Positions 15,918 to 23,550 of a DNA stretch of 64,000 nt are shown one piece after another. The notes under the pieces are model-generated. The model had not been told where the DNA came from and did no database searches. It saw only the letters and a program-made list of their open reading frames with translations. Source of the DNA: UMGS1696 sp964623635. GTDB taxonomy: Bacteria; Bacillota; Clostridia; Oscillospirales; CAG-272. Every line of letters starts with the position of its first letter. Position 1 is the stretch's first letter. Where the stretch lies: the NCBI GenBank assembly GCA_964623635.1, contig CAZUUA010000001.1, forward strand, positions 62,001 to 126,000, in the 5' to 3' direction. Both the position numbers and the translations under genes were made by a program.

Positions 15918-16700
15918 ATGGAGAAGCGATCCCAGCTGTATACCATTTTGCAGGTGCTGCTGCCTTATATCGGTTTTCTTGGCAGTGATCGACTGCTGGC
16001 GTTTCTCTTTGCCCGGCTGCGTACACCACTGGCCACCTGGGTCACCTCTCTGGCTGCCTTTCTTCTGGCAACGCTGGTCTTCTTTGGGCTCTACCGCACG
16101 ATCGACAAAACCGCACGTCCCTATACCGATCGCTTCCGCTGTTCCGGTCCTGTGGCGTGGGTACACCTGTTCTACGGCTTCTTTTGGCTCATTTTGCTGA
16201 TGGGTGGTGTGCTGCTCCTGTTTCCGGTGACGGGAGACGTGGCGGTGGATCCATGGCCTGTCCGGCTGCTCTCCGCGGTGCTCGTCCATCCGGTTGTGGA
16301 GGAGATATTGTTCCGTCGGCTGTGTATGGATAGGCTGTTGACCCTGTCCGAGGTGCGTGTGGAGATCGTGACGGCCGAAGAAGCCCCGACACCTGTGACA
16401 GCCACCAGAGCCGGTATGCTCTTTGCGGTGCTCACCCAGGCGCTCCTGTTTGCTCTGGTACACACAGGCAGCGGCGGTATGCTGTATGGCTTTGCCGGTG
16501 GCGTGGTGCTGGGGATGCTGATGCTGCGGACGGGACGACTGTGGGTGCCGGTCCTGTGCCATATGGGGATCAATCTGCGCTCCGTGGTCTATCCCATGCT
16601 GCCGGAAACGCTGGTCTATGTACTGGATGCGGTATGGCTGGGCGTAGGACTGCTCTGCGGTGCCCTATTCTGGATCCGCCGTATCCGAACCGAGCTGTGA
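15918..16700 (+). CDS. CPBP-family intramembrane metalloprotease
   Basis: The 260-residue membrane protein carries the three CPBP (Rce1/Abi) motifs: E128-E-I-L-F-R-R, the FxxxH of FALVHTG and the HxxxN of HMGIN. About seven hydrophobic segments surround them. The family includes prenyl-protein proteases and bacteriocin self-immunity proteins; the substrate here is unknown. ATG 15918 has AAGGAGG at the right spacing, so the longer frame from 15849 is rejected. It is 15 bp upstream of tadA and probably co-transcribed with it. Confidence 0.88.
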   Translation: MEKRSQLYTILQVLLPYIGFLGSDRLLAFLFARLRTPLATWVTSLAAFLLATLVFFGLYRTIDKTARPYTDRFRCSGPVAWVHLFYGFFWLILLMGGVLLLFPVTGDVAVDPWPVRLLSAVLVHPVVEEILFRRLCMDRLLTLSEVRVEIVTAEEAPTPVTATRAGMLFAVLTQALLFALVHTGSGGMLYGFAGGVVLGMLMLRTGRLWVPVLCHMGINLRSVVYPMLPETLVYVLDAVWLGVGLLCGALFWIRRIRTEL

Positions 16701-16715
16701 AGGAAGGTGTGACCC

Positions 16716-17216
16716 ATGCGAGAGGATGCTATACGTTGTCTATTGGAAAACTGGCAGCCTGCCGGGACGGACGAAGACTATATGCGCTGTGCCTTGGCGC
16801 TGGCAGAGTTGGGAGCCGCAGCCGGTGAGGTGCCGGTGGGTGCGGTGCTGGTGCGAGGCGGCAGGATCCTGTGCGGTGACTACAACGGCCGAGAAGAGAC
16901 AAAGGACGCCACCTACCATGCGGAGCTGTCCGTGATCCGGCAGGGGTGCAGACTGCTGGGTGGCTGGCGATTGACGGGCTGTACGCTGTACGTGACCCTG
17001 GAACCCTGTCCCATGTGTGCCGGTGCCATCTGGAATGCACACCTGCCACGGGTCGTCTACGGTGCCAAGGATGCTCGTGCCGGTGCCATGGGTTCGCTTT
17101 TGAACCTGAATAGCTACCCACTGAACTGGAAGCCCACGGTGACCGCCGGTGTGTTGGAGGACGAATGCCGGGAAGTCATGCAGCGATTTTTTGGAAAAAT
17201 AAGAAGCAAGCGATAA
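16716..17216 (+). CDS. tadA: tRNA-specific adenosine deaminase
   Basis: The enzyme converts the wobble adenosine of tRNA-Arg(ACG) to inosine. Zinc ligands H68 (HAEL, with E70 as proton shuttle), C98 and C101 (PCPMCAGA) are present, as is the EVPVGAVLV strand near the N-terminus. At 166 residues it is slightly longer than usual because of an N-terminal extension before DYMRCALALAE. The ribosome binding site GAAGG precedes ATG 16716. Confidence 0.93.
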   Translation: MREDAIRCLLENWQPAGTDEDYMRCALALAELGAAAGEVPVGAVLVRGGRILCGDYNGREETKDATYHAELSVIRQGCRLLGGWRLTGCTLYVTLEPCPMCAGAIWNAHLPRVVYGAKDARAGAMGSLLNLNSYPLNWKPTVTAGVLEDECREVMQRFFGKIRSKR

Positions 17217-17263
17217 AAAGAAAAAGTATCAAACGGGAAAGAAGTTTTGAACACAAATCAATG

Positions 17264-17290
17264 CTTCTGACTTCTGACTTCTGACTTGTA
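17264..17290 (-). repeat. heptamer repeat, locus A
   Basis: Three to four direct copies of CTTCTGA; on the minus strand the unit is AAGTCAG. The same 7-bp periodic motif recurs at 18242-18273, 25983-26014 and 57818-57905. Confidence 0.6.
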
Positions 17291-17312
17291 AAAAACGAGG
17301 TGTAAATAAGCT

Positions 17313-17858
17313 ATGTTACAAATGATCCATACACAAGTGAAAACGGCGGCAGAGGAGCTGGTGCAGGTCGCCGGACTGCAGAGAGACGATATTTTGGTGG
17401 TGGGCTGCTCGTCCAGTGAGATCATTGGGTCAAGGATCGGCTCCAATTCCTCTCCGGAGGTGGCCGATGCTGTGTTCTCCGCACTGATGGAGGTGCTGGC
17501 ACCCAAGGAGATCTGGCTGGCTGCCCAGTGCTGTGAGCATCTGAATCGTGCCATTGTGGTGGAGCGCCGTGCCGTGCCCCAGGCCGATATCGTCAACGTG
17601 GTGCCCCAGCCGAAAGCCGGTGGTTCCTTTGGTACGGCTGCCTACCGGGGATTTGAACATCCGGTGGTGGTGGAGAAGATCCGTGCCGACGCCGGACTGG
17701 ATATCGGTGGGACCCTCATCGGTATGCACCTGAAGGAAGTGGCCGTGCCCGTGCGCCTGTCTGTGAAGAACGTAGGCGAGGCGATCCTGCTGGCGGCTCG
17801 TACCAGACCGAAGTTCATTGGCGGCTGTCGTGCCGTGTACGATGAAAACCTGCTGTAA
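17313..17858 (+). CDS. UPF0340 (TIGR01440) family protein
   Basis: The 181-residue protein matches the conserved UPF0340 family of Firmicutes (YwlG-like). Recognisable blocks are VVGCSSSEIIGSRIGSNSS, AAQCCEHLNRAIVVER, PQPKAGGSFGTAAY, DIGGTLIGMHLKEVAVPVR and the C-terminal ARTRPKFIGGCRAVYDE. The function is unknown. It is followed 14 bp later by the ArsR gene, so the two are likely co-transcribed. Confidence 0.88.
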   Translation: MLQMIHTQVKTAAEELVQVAGLQRDDILVVGCSSSEIIGSRIGSNSSPEVADAVFSALMEVLAPKEIWLAAQCCEHLNRAIVVERRAVPQADIVNVVPQPKAGGSFGTAAYRGFEHPVVVEKIRADAGLDIGGTLIGMHLKEVAVPVRLSVKNVGEAILLAARTRPKFIGGCRAVYDENLL

Positions 17859-17872
17859 GGAGGGGTGCGCTT

Positions 17873-18247
17873 TTGGATACCAACGGACATGACGTGATCA
17901 TAGACCATACCCATCCCCATGCTGTTCCGCTGCCGCCAACGGATGAGCTGGAAGCCGCTGCCCGGTTTCTGCGTACCTTGGGCGATCCCACGAAGCTGAA
18001 GATCGTGTGTGCGCTGGTGGGGGACGAAGAGGAAGGCAGAGAGATCTGCGCCGGTGGCATTGCGGCTTCTCTGGGCATGACCAACAGTGCCGTGTCCCAC
18101 CAGCTGCGTGTGCTCCGGGAAGAAGGCTTGGTCAAAAGTCGCCGGGACGGAAAGCACGTGATCTATTCCTTAGATGACGAGCACGTGACCAAGGCTGTCC
18201 GCATGACGCTGGAGCATATCAGACACCGCAATGCGGAGGCCAAGTAA
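17873..18247 (+). CDS. ArsR/SmtB-family metalloregulator, probably zinc-sensing
   Basis: The 124-residue winged-helix repressor has recognition helix region GMTNSAVSHQLRVLREEGLV. The C-terminal helix holds D-E-H, ten residues, then H-I-R-H, an exact match to the alpha-5 zinc site DxHx10HxxH of SmtB/CzrA-type sensors. The N-terminus is also histidine-rich (HDVIIDHTHPH). It starts with TTG 17873 behind a good GGAGG; no in-frame ATG fits. No metal transporter is adjacent, so its targets must be elsewhere. The stop codon lies inside a heptamer repeat. Confidence 0.88.
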   Translation: MDTNGHDVIIDHTHPHAVPLPPTDELEAAARFLRTLGDPTKLKIVCALVGDEEEGREICAGGIAASLGMTNSAVSHQLRVLREEGLVKSRRDGKHVIYSLDDEHVTKAVRMTLEHIRHRNAEAK

Positions 18248-18273
18248 GAGGTCAGAGGTTAGATGTCAGAAGG
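18242..18273 (+). repeat. heptamer repeat, locus B
   Basis: AAGTAAG, AGGTCAG, AGGTTAG and ATGTCAG follow each other with exact 7-bp periodicity. The first unit supplies the TAA stop of the ArsR gene. Confidence 0.6.
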
Positions 18274-18310
18274 CAGAGATACCACAGTATACGGTATCTC
18301 TGCTTTTTTT
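18273..18310 (+). terminator. strong rho-independent terminator
   Basis: GCAGAGATACC (18273-18283) pairs perfectly with GGTATCTCTGC (18293-18303), followed by seven T. Confidence 0.9.
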
Positions 18311-18360
18311 GCGGATGCATTGCATATCAAACTCCCCACTGCCCACTGCCCACTTCTATT

Positions 18361-18705
18361 TCATTTCAGTCCAAAGCTGACGGAGATGGCGTCGTCTACA
18401 GCGGCCATAGCGGCGTCGTCCAGGTGCCCCATTTTTTCACCCAGCCGCTTTTTGTCGATGGTGCGGATCTGTTCCAGCAGGATTACGGAATCCTTGGCAA
18501 GTCCCACACGATCGGCGTACACATCGATGTGGGTAGGCAGGCGATTCTTGCCCAGCTTACTGGTGATGGCAGCGGCAATGACCGTGGGACTGTAGCGGTT
18601 TCCCACGTCGTTCTGTACGATCAGCACCGGTCGTACGCCACCTTGCTCACTGCCCACCACTGGACTCAGATCGGCATAATATATATCTCCCCGCTTGACG
18701 GTCAT
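18361..18705 (-). CDS. mazF: MazF/PemK-family endoribonuclease toxin (EndoA-like)
   Basis: The 114-residue protein reads KRGDIYYADLSPVVGSEQGG, RPVLIVQNDVGN, then VIAAAITSKLGKNRLPTH and LLEQIRTIDKKRL, the standard EndoA/NdoA pattern of Firmicutes. EndoA cleaves single-stranded mRNA at short motifs. GGGAGG precedes the start. No MazE-like antitoxin frame is present upstream (18706-19160), which would make it solitary; in many Clostridia mazF is likewise separated from an antitoxin gene. Confidence 0.92.
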   Translation of the reverse strand: MTVKRGDIYYADLSPVVGSEQGGVRPVLIVQNDVGNRYSPTVIAAAITSKLGKNRLPTHIDVYADRVGLAKDSVILLEQIRTIDKKRLGEKMGHLDDAAMAAVDDAISVSFGLK

Positions 18706-19020
18706 ATGAACATCCTCCCGTATCCCGGCAGTATCCGGCAGTCCCCCGGCATTTCTCTGTGGGGTGTAGTTGTAGTATATCCCCTATACCGGGTGGTTTA
18801 TTCCAGTATATGCGGCGGTGTACAAAAATGCGTATGGGTTATCAGAGCCGGCAACAGGAGAAAAAAGTGGGAAAGAGAAGGGTTGGCTGGATATAGAGGA
18901 GATCGAAGCCGGCTTGGAGATCCGTGATGTATAAGCTGCCTACGGTACACGGACATATCCGTTGGTGAAAATCGGCATACCAATTCCTTTCTATTCGTCA
19001 ATATTACCAAAATAATCCGT

Positions 19021-19088
19021 CGAATGTCACAAATCACATTCGTTTGTGGCAAATAAGGCTTGCAAAATGCATGAGAATGTGGTATACT
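19021..19088 (+). promoter_or_regulatory. promoter with upstream dyad
   Basis: TTGCAA (19060-19065), 17 nt, TATACT (19083-19088). The dyad CGAATGT/ACATTCG (about 19021-19041) lies 20 bp upstream of the -35 and is a candidate regulator site. The rest of the 18706-19162 gap shows no gene. Confidence 0.65.
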
Positions 19089-19162
19089 ATCCATACCCAC
19101 CATAGGGAAAATCACAGCTGTGTCGGGATCGATATAGGATCGGACAGCAGGAAGGATCCGTT

Positions 19163-20704
19163 ATGCCAGGAAAAATGGGAACGCCGGATACGTTTCGGGA
19201 TTGCCTTTGTCAACTTATGGAAGCCAGAGCTTTGTCAGCCGGTCAGCTTGCCGATCTACTCCAATACAAAAGCAAAACTACACTGCTGCGGATCCTGCAG
19301 GACAAGGCCGGTGTGCGGTGTATCGGCAATGTGCTCGGCGATCTGTGCCGCTGTGCTCCTTTGGCGCTGACGGAAGAGGAGATCGACCGGCTCCAAGTGG
19401 CCTACGACGTGGAGATGTGGGGACTGGAGAACTACAGAGCCCGGTCGGAAATGTGGCGGCTGCTGCATACGGCGGAAAACAGATCGTATTCTCCCTTGCT
19501 CCTTTGGCAAAACGACGGTACGATGGTGTCCTTGGGGGATTTTTGGGATCGGTTCGTTCCGGCCACAGCAACGCCGCCGCTTGCCGAAGATGCCATTCCC
19601 GTGGAGCATTTGGAGATCTATGTCCTCAGCAGTGGCTATCCCTATGTGATGCAGACGCTGATCACACTGCTGGAACGACTGCGTTGCCGGGTCCATGTGT
19701 GCCAAATCCTACAGCTCACCGGCGACACCGGCAGGACGGTACGGCTGGTGCGCAATATGCTGCCGGTCATGCCCTACCACAACCACGAGGTCTTCTATAT
19801 GCTGCCGGAGGACGACATCTCCCATGACCCCATTTACGCCTACGGTATCGGTCGTGCGCTGATCCTGCAGGCCACACTGCCCGGTGGGGACGTACGGGAA
19901 TTTCAGATCCTGCTTCGGGACGAGCACGCCGGCGGTATCTTAGAAGCACCGGGCATATGGCAGTATTGGACGCAGTATATGAACGATTACATAAAGTGTG
20001 GACTGCCCATGAAAGCCGCCGTGCCGGATCTTCGGGACTATGAACAGATGCTGGAATATTATTGTGAGATCGAAAGATGTCGGGAGATCCTGTTGTTCAA
20101 GGAGAGTATGTGTTTCAATTTTGTGCCGGTGGATATCTTAGTCTCTGCCGTGAAGCCACGCTTTCCCAGCGCAGAGGCCTATGACCAGCTGGCAGAAGCC
20201 TTGCCTAGGCTCCGTGTGATCCAGGAAAAACGATTCCAGAACATCACAGCCAAACGAGAACCCACCTATTGGGTCACCTCTGCCCGGATGCTGTGGGAGA
20301 CCGCACAGACCGGCGTCATGACCGGCCACTATTTGGGGATGCGTCCCTTCACCGTGGCAGAGCGGATTCGGATCTATCAGCTGGTCCTGCAGCTGGTGAC
20401 AGAGAACCCCTACTTCCATATGTATCTGCTGCTGGAAAGTGAGGAAGACCACTATGTGGATATGGACGTGGCGTACATGGTGGGACAGGGCATACAGATC
20501 AAAGCCTCCCAAACCACCTATATGCAAGAGACCGGCTGGACAGAGACCATGCTGACCGAGAGTTCCTTTGGCGACCTGTATCGGGAATTTTTCATGGAGG
20601 AGCTGATCCCCAACCACACCCATCCGGAGACCCATACCGCAGTGGTGCTCCGTGATATCCTGCGAAAACTGGAAGAAGCAAAATCGATCGGTGAAACAAA
20701 ATGA
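19163..20704 (+). CDS. unknown protein with N-terminal HTH-like region
   Basis: This 513-residue protein begins with a segment resembling an XRE helix-turn-helix (LMEARALSAGQLADLLQYKS, then TTLLRILQDKAG). The remainder is a large helical region rich in aromatic residues without motifs I can name. It has no signal peptide or membrane helix. The organisation suggests a transcriptional regulator with a big C-terminal sensor. It is monocistronic with its own promoter, a ribosome binding site GGAAGGA, and a bidirectional terminator shared with the convergent binding-protein gene. Confidence 0.6.
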   Translation: MPGKMGTPDTFRDCLCQLMEARALSAGQLADLLQYKSKTTLLRILQDKAGVRCIGNVLGDLCRCAPLALTEEEIDRLQVAYDVEMWGLENYRARSEMWRLLHTAENRSYSPLLLWQNDGTMVSLGDFWDRFVPATATPPLAEDAIPVEHLEIYVLSSGYPYVMQTLITLLERLRCRVHVCQILQLTGDTGRTVRLVRNMLPVMPYHNHEVFYMLPEDDISHDPIYAYGIGRALILQATLPGGDVREFQILLRDEHAGGILEAPGIWQYWTQYMNDYIKCGLPMKAAVPDLRDYEQMLEYYCEIERCREILLFKESMCFNFVPVDILVSAVKPRFPSAEAYDQLAEALPRLRVIQEKRFQNITAKREPTYWVTSARMLWETAQTGVMTGHYLGMRPFTVAERIRIYQLVLQLVTENPYFHMYLLLESEEDHYVDMDVAYMVGQGIQIKASQTTYMQETGWTETMLTESSFGDLYREFFMEELIPNHTHPETHTAVVLRDILRKLEEAKSIGETK

Positions 20705-20718
20705 TAGAATAACAAAAA

Positions 20719-20765
20719 GGACTGCCCCATTCCGGAAACCTCCGGCAAAGGCAGTCCATATTTTT
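20719..20765. terminator. bidirectional terminator
   Basis: GGACTGCC (20719-20726) pairs with GGCAGTCC (20750-20757), with AAAA on the left and TTTTT on the right, between convergent genes. Confidence 0.8.
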
Positions 20766-20777
20766 ATGACCGATTTT

Positions 20778-22232
20778 TTACTGTGAATTTTCAAATGCTT
20801 CGATCATGTTGGCGATCCATTCTTCGCACTTGCTCTTGTTGGATTCGTAGTACGAGGTGATGCTTTCGGCACCGGACTGGATGTTTTGCCGCAGTACCTT
20901 AACAGGAGACAGTGGGAAGCCGCTTTCGTCGAAGGAGTCAAAGGAGAACTTTCTGCCTTCCAGGGCATAGTCGATCATCCGGGTGGAGCCTTCGTCACGG
21001 GTCACCTTGACCTTCAGCGCCGTGTCATAAATGGCCGGTACCACGATCTGACGGGAGTAGGCATTCAGGGCTTCCGTGATGGTGCCGGTGCGGGAGAACT
21101 CCGATTCCGGCTGAGATACCAAGATCATCTGGGCCGAGAAGGTGCCGTCCAGGTGGGTGCTGTAGCCATCGTCTTCGGCGGCATACTTGGGCGTCGGCAG
21201 GATCCCGTAGTCGTCCTCCATGTCACGCATACTTTCGCCGTACAGGTTGATCATCAGGGTGTTGGAGAAGACAGCGGTGCCGGGGATAAAGGCCTGGCTC
21301 AGCGCAGCAAAGGCACTGTTGATGGCATAGACACCATTGGTCTCAAAGTACATTTTGTAGATCTTGGTGTAGGCATCCACGGTGGTCTCGTTGTAGAAGT
21401 CCAGGACAGGGTAGTTCTTTTCGTCCTTGGAGATAGCGGACATATGGAAGGAACGTCCCAGAGAGTCCACGGCGGCATAGTTGTCCGTCACAAAGCCGTA
21501 GGTGTCCGTCACATCACGATTGCCGTTGCCGTCGGTGTCCTCGTAGATCTCCGATACCAGAGAGAGGAAGTAGTCGATGGTCCAGTCGCCGGCGTCCACC
21601 ACGTCATAGAGCCCGGTGATGTCGTACTTTTCCAGCAGGTTCAGGTTGGAGACAAATACCCAGCAGCAGTTGATGTTGGAGTCCATAAAGTCCCCGAACA
21701 GCAGCATGGTCTTGTCACCCAGAGAGTAGGTCTCGTTGGCGCTCTTGATGTAGTAGGGCTGCGAAATATCCACTTCAGGAACATTTGCCCAGTTGACAAA
21801 GTAGCCGCTGGTCAGGCAGTTGCCCAGATACAGGTGGGTACAGGTCACCAGGGAATAGGGGTTGTCTCCGGCCAGCACGCAGGTCTGTACCTGGTCGTCA
21901 CCGGTGCCCCAGCCCAAAATGTCGTAGGTCAGCTCGACATTGTACTTTTCCTCCACCGCTAAGTTCCGGTCGTACACAGAGTCGTTGATCACGTCGCCGG
22001 TCTGTTCCTCTACGGTGTAGTGGTCACGCATTTCTTCACCCATGATGTTGAAGGTGAAACCTTCGTAGTTGGCAGAGGGCAGATGTGAGGTATACGGATA
22101 GGGATCTTCGGTCTCGGTCTCCGTGGGCGTGTTCACATCGGTCGTGCCGGTCTCCTGCGTTTCTGCATTGCCACAGCTGGCAAGAGAACACAGCAGCATG
22201 GCAAGCAATGCACAAAGCATACGTTTTTTCAT
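20778..22232 (-). CDS. extracellular solute-binding lipoprotein (sugar type), paralogue 1
   Basis: The 484-residue lipoprotein has signal MKKRMLCALLAMLLCSLASC, with the lipid-accepting Cys after LCSLAS, and a Thr/Glu-rich linker. A large family-1-like binding domain follows. It shares with the proteins at 53197 and 60890 the TGDVINDSVYDRN block and a YGILPTPK block. The start at 22232 is behind AAGGAGATG. No permease or ATPase gene is adjacent; the divergent neighbour is an RpiR regulator, which may control it. Confidence 0.85.
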   Translation of the reverse strand: MKKRMLCALLAMLLCSLASCGNAETQETGTTDVNTPTETETEDPYPYTSHLPSANYEGFTFNIMGEEMRDHYTVEEQTGDVINDSVYDRNLAVEEKYNVELTYDILGWGTGDDQVQTCVLAGDNPYSLVTCTHLYLGNCLTSGYFVNWANVPEVDISQPYYIKSANETYSLGDKTMLLFGDFMDSNINCCWVFVSNLNLLEKYDITGLYDVVDAGDWTIDYFLSLVSEIYEDTDGNGNRDVTDTYGFVTDNYAAVDSLGRSFHMSAISKDEKNYPVLDFYNETTVDAYTKIYKMYFETNGVYAINSAFAALSQAFIPGTAVFSNTLMINLYGESMRDMEDDYGILPTPKYAAEDDGYSTHLDGTFSAQMILVSQPESEFSRTGTITEALNAYSRQIVVPAIYDTALKVKVTRDEGSTRMIDYALEGRKFSFDSFDESGFPLSPVKVLRQNIQSGAESITSYYESNKSKCEEWIANMIEAFENSQ

Positions 22233-22280
22233 AAAATTCGCACATCTCCTTGTATAAAAATGACAAAAAACTCTACCCAT

Positions 22281-22309
22281 AGTGTACACGATTTTCGACG
22301 GGATTACAA
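22281..22309 (-). promoter_or_regulatory. promoter of binding-protein gene
   Basis: On the minus strand TTGTAA (22309-22304), 17 nt, TACACT (22286-22281). Confidence 0.6.
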
Positions 22310-22500
22310 TAGTTACATTGCACAATTTTCAGAAAGAGAGACGAATTGTTGTCTAAATTGTATATAAAGTGTGTACGCTATAAAGGGCCATGGTGCATTT
22401 GTTCTGTTGGCCCTGCTGTGTGCGGTGTCTTTATGGAAAAACAATGTTTTTTATGAGCGGCGATTTTGCAAAGGATGAAAAAATCTTTTCACAAAAGCTC

Positions 22501-22529
22501 TTGACTTTCTCCGATAAACAGGTTATAAT
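22501..22529 (+). promoter_or_regulatory. promoter of RpiR gene
   Basis: TTGACT (22501-22506), 17 nt, TATAAT (22524-22529). A hairpin GGGCCA/TGGCCC (about 22386-22414) of unknown role lies upstream in the same gap. Confidence 0.75.
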
Positions 22530-22597
22530 TATATGATACTTTTTTGAGAAAGTCCACCGATGCATACTTTTTGCATACATGGACTGGAGGATGAACC

Positions 22598-23476
22598 GTG
22601 AGCCATCATATTGCCGGGGCAGGTGATCTTGTGCAGTCCCTGGAAAAAGTTCTGCCGGAACTATCCAAGGGGCAAAGGCGCATTGCCGGGTACATTTTAG
22701 AGAACTACTACAAAGCGGCATACATGACCGCACAAACCTTAGGCGAGACAGTGGGCGTATCGGAATCCACCGTGGTGCGATTTGCCATGGAGCTGGGCTT
22801 CGAGGGCTATCCGCAGCTGCAGGCCCAGATCCGGGAGACCGTCCGGGTACGCCTGACCACAGTGCAGCGGATCGAAGCCACCAACGACCGGATCAGCGAC
22901 GACAATGTGCTGGATACGATCCTGCAAAACGACGCCGATAAGATCCGAGCCACACTGGACACCATCGACCGGGCTGCCTTTGTCCGGGCTGTAGACCTGA
23001 TCCTGTCGGCGAAGAATATCTACATCATGGGGATGCGCTCCTCTGCGATCCTGGCGGATTTTATGTATTACTACTTCGGGCTGCTGTTCGACAACGTGCG
23101 GCTGATCCGACCTGCCAGCGGTAGTGAAATGTTTGAGCATCTGATGAAGCTGCAGCCGGACGACGTGATCATCGCCATCAGCTTTCCCCGGTACACCACC
23201 GGCATCGTACACGCCGTGGAGTATGCCCAAAAGACCGGCGCCAACGTCATCGCTCTGACCGACAGCAAATCTTCTCCCATCGTTCCCTATGCCGCCGAGA
23301 CCCTGATCGCCAAAAGCGAAATGGCGTCCTTCGTAGATTCTCTGGTGGCACCCATGAGCATCATCAACGCCATCATTGCCTACATCGGCAAAAAGAAGCA
23401 AGGCGAGGTCACGGAGACCTTGGGCAGACTGGAGCACGTCTGGAAGGAATACAACGTGTACACGTCCGGAAAATGA
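22598..23476 (+). CDS. MurR/RpiR-family transcriptional regulator
   Basis: The 292-residue protein has the N-terminal RpiR helix-turn-helix (LSKGQRRIAGYILENY, then GVSESTVVRFAMELGFEGYP) and a C-terminal SIS sugar-phosphate-binding domain (NIYIMGMRSSAILADF, AISFPRYTTGIVHAVEYA, ALTDSKSSPI). Such proteins sense sugar phosphates and control sugar uptake or catabolism. GTG 22598 is preceded by GGAGG. It is divergent from a solute-binding lipoprotein gene, a plausible target. Its stop overlaps an ATG of the downstream frame (ATGA). Confidence 0.92.
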   Translation: MSHHIAGAGDLVQSLEKVLPELSKGQRRIAGYILENYYKAAYMTAQTLGETVGVSESTVVRFAMELGFEGYPQLQAQIRETVRVRLTTVQRIEATNDRISDDNVLDTILQNDADKIRATLDTIDRAAFVRAVDLILSAKNIYIMGMRSSAILADFMYYYFGLLFDNVRLIRPASGSEMFEHLMKLQPDDVIIAISFPRYTTGIVHAVEYAQKTGANVIALTDSKSSPIVPYAAETLIAKSEMASFVDSLVAPMSIINAIIAYIGKKKQGEVTETLGRLEHVWKEYNVYTSGK

Positions 23477-23510
23477 TCGGACTGCAGAAGATGAAAATGA
23501 TCCACGAAAC

Positions 23511-23535
23511 GGTAGAGAACAGTCTTGACCGTTCC
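23511..23535 (+). repeat. dispersed palindromic repeat, copy 3
   Basis: GGTAGAGAACAGTCTTGACC followed by GTTCC matches copy 1 at 3496-3520 in position and orientation: both end 15-35 bp before a start codon. Confidence 0.6.
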
Positions 23536-23550
23536 ACACAGAATGATCCT

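Noticed and set aside
18798..19115. Antitoxin for MazF on the minus strand
   Set aside because: The 105-codon frame has no AbrB or ribbon-helix-helix pattern and lies over promoter sequences of the opposite gene.
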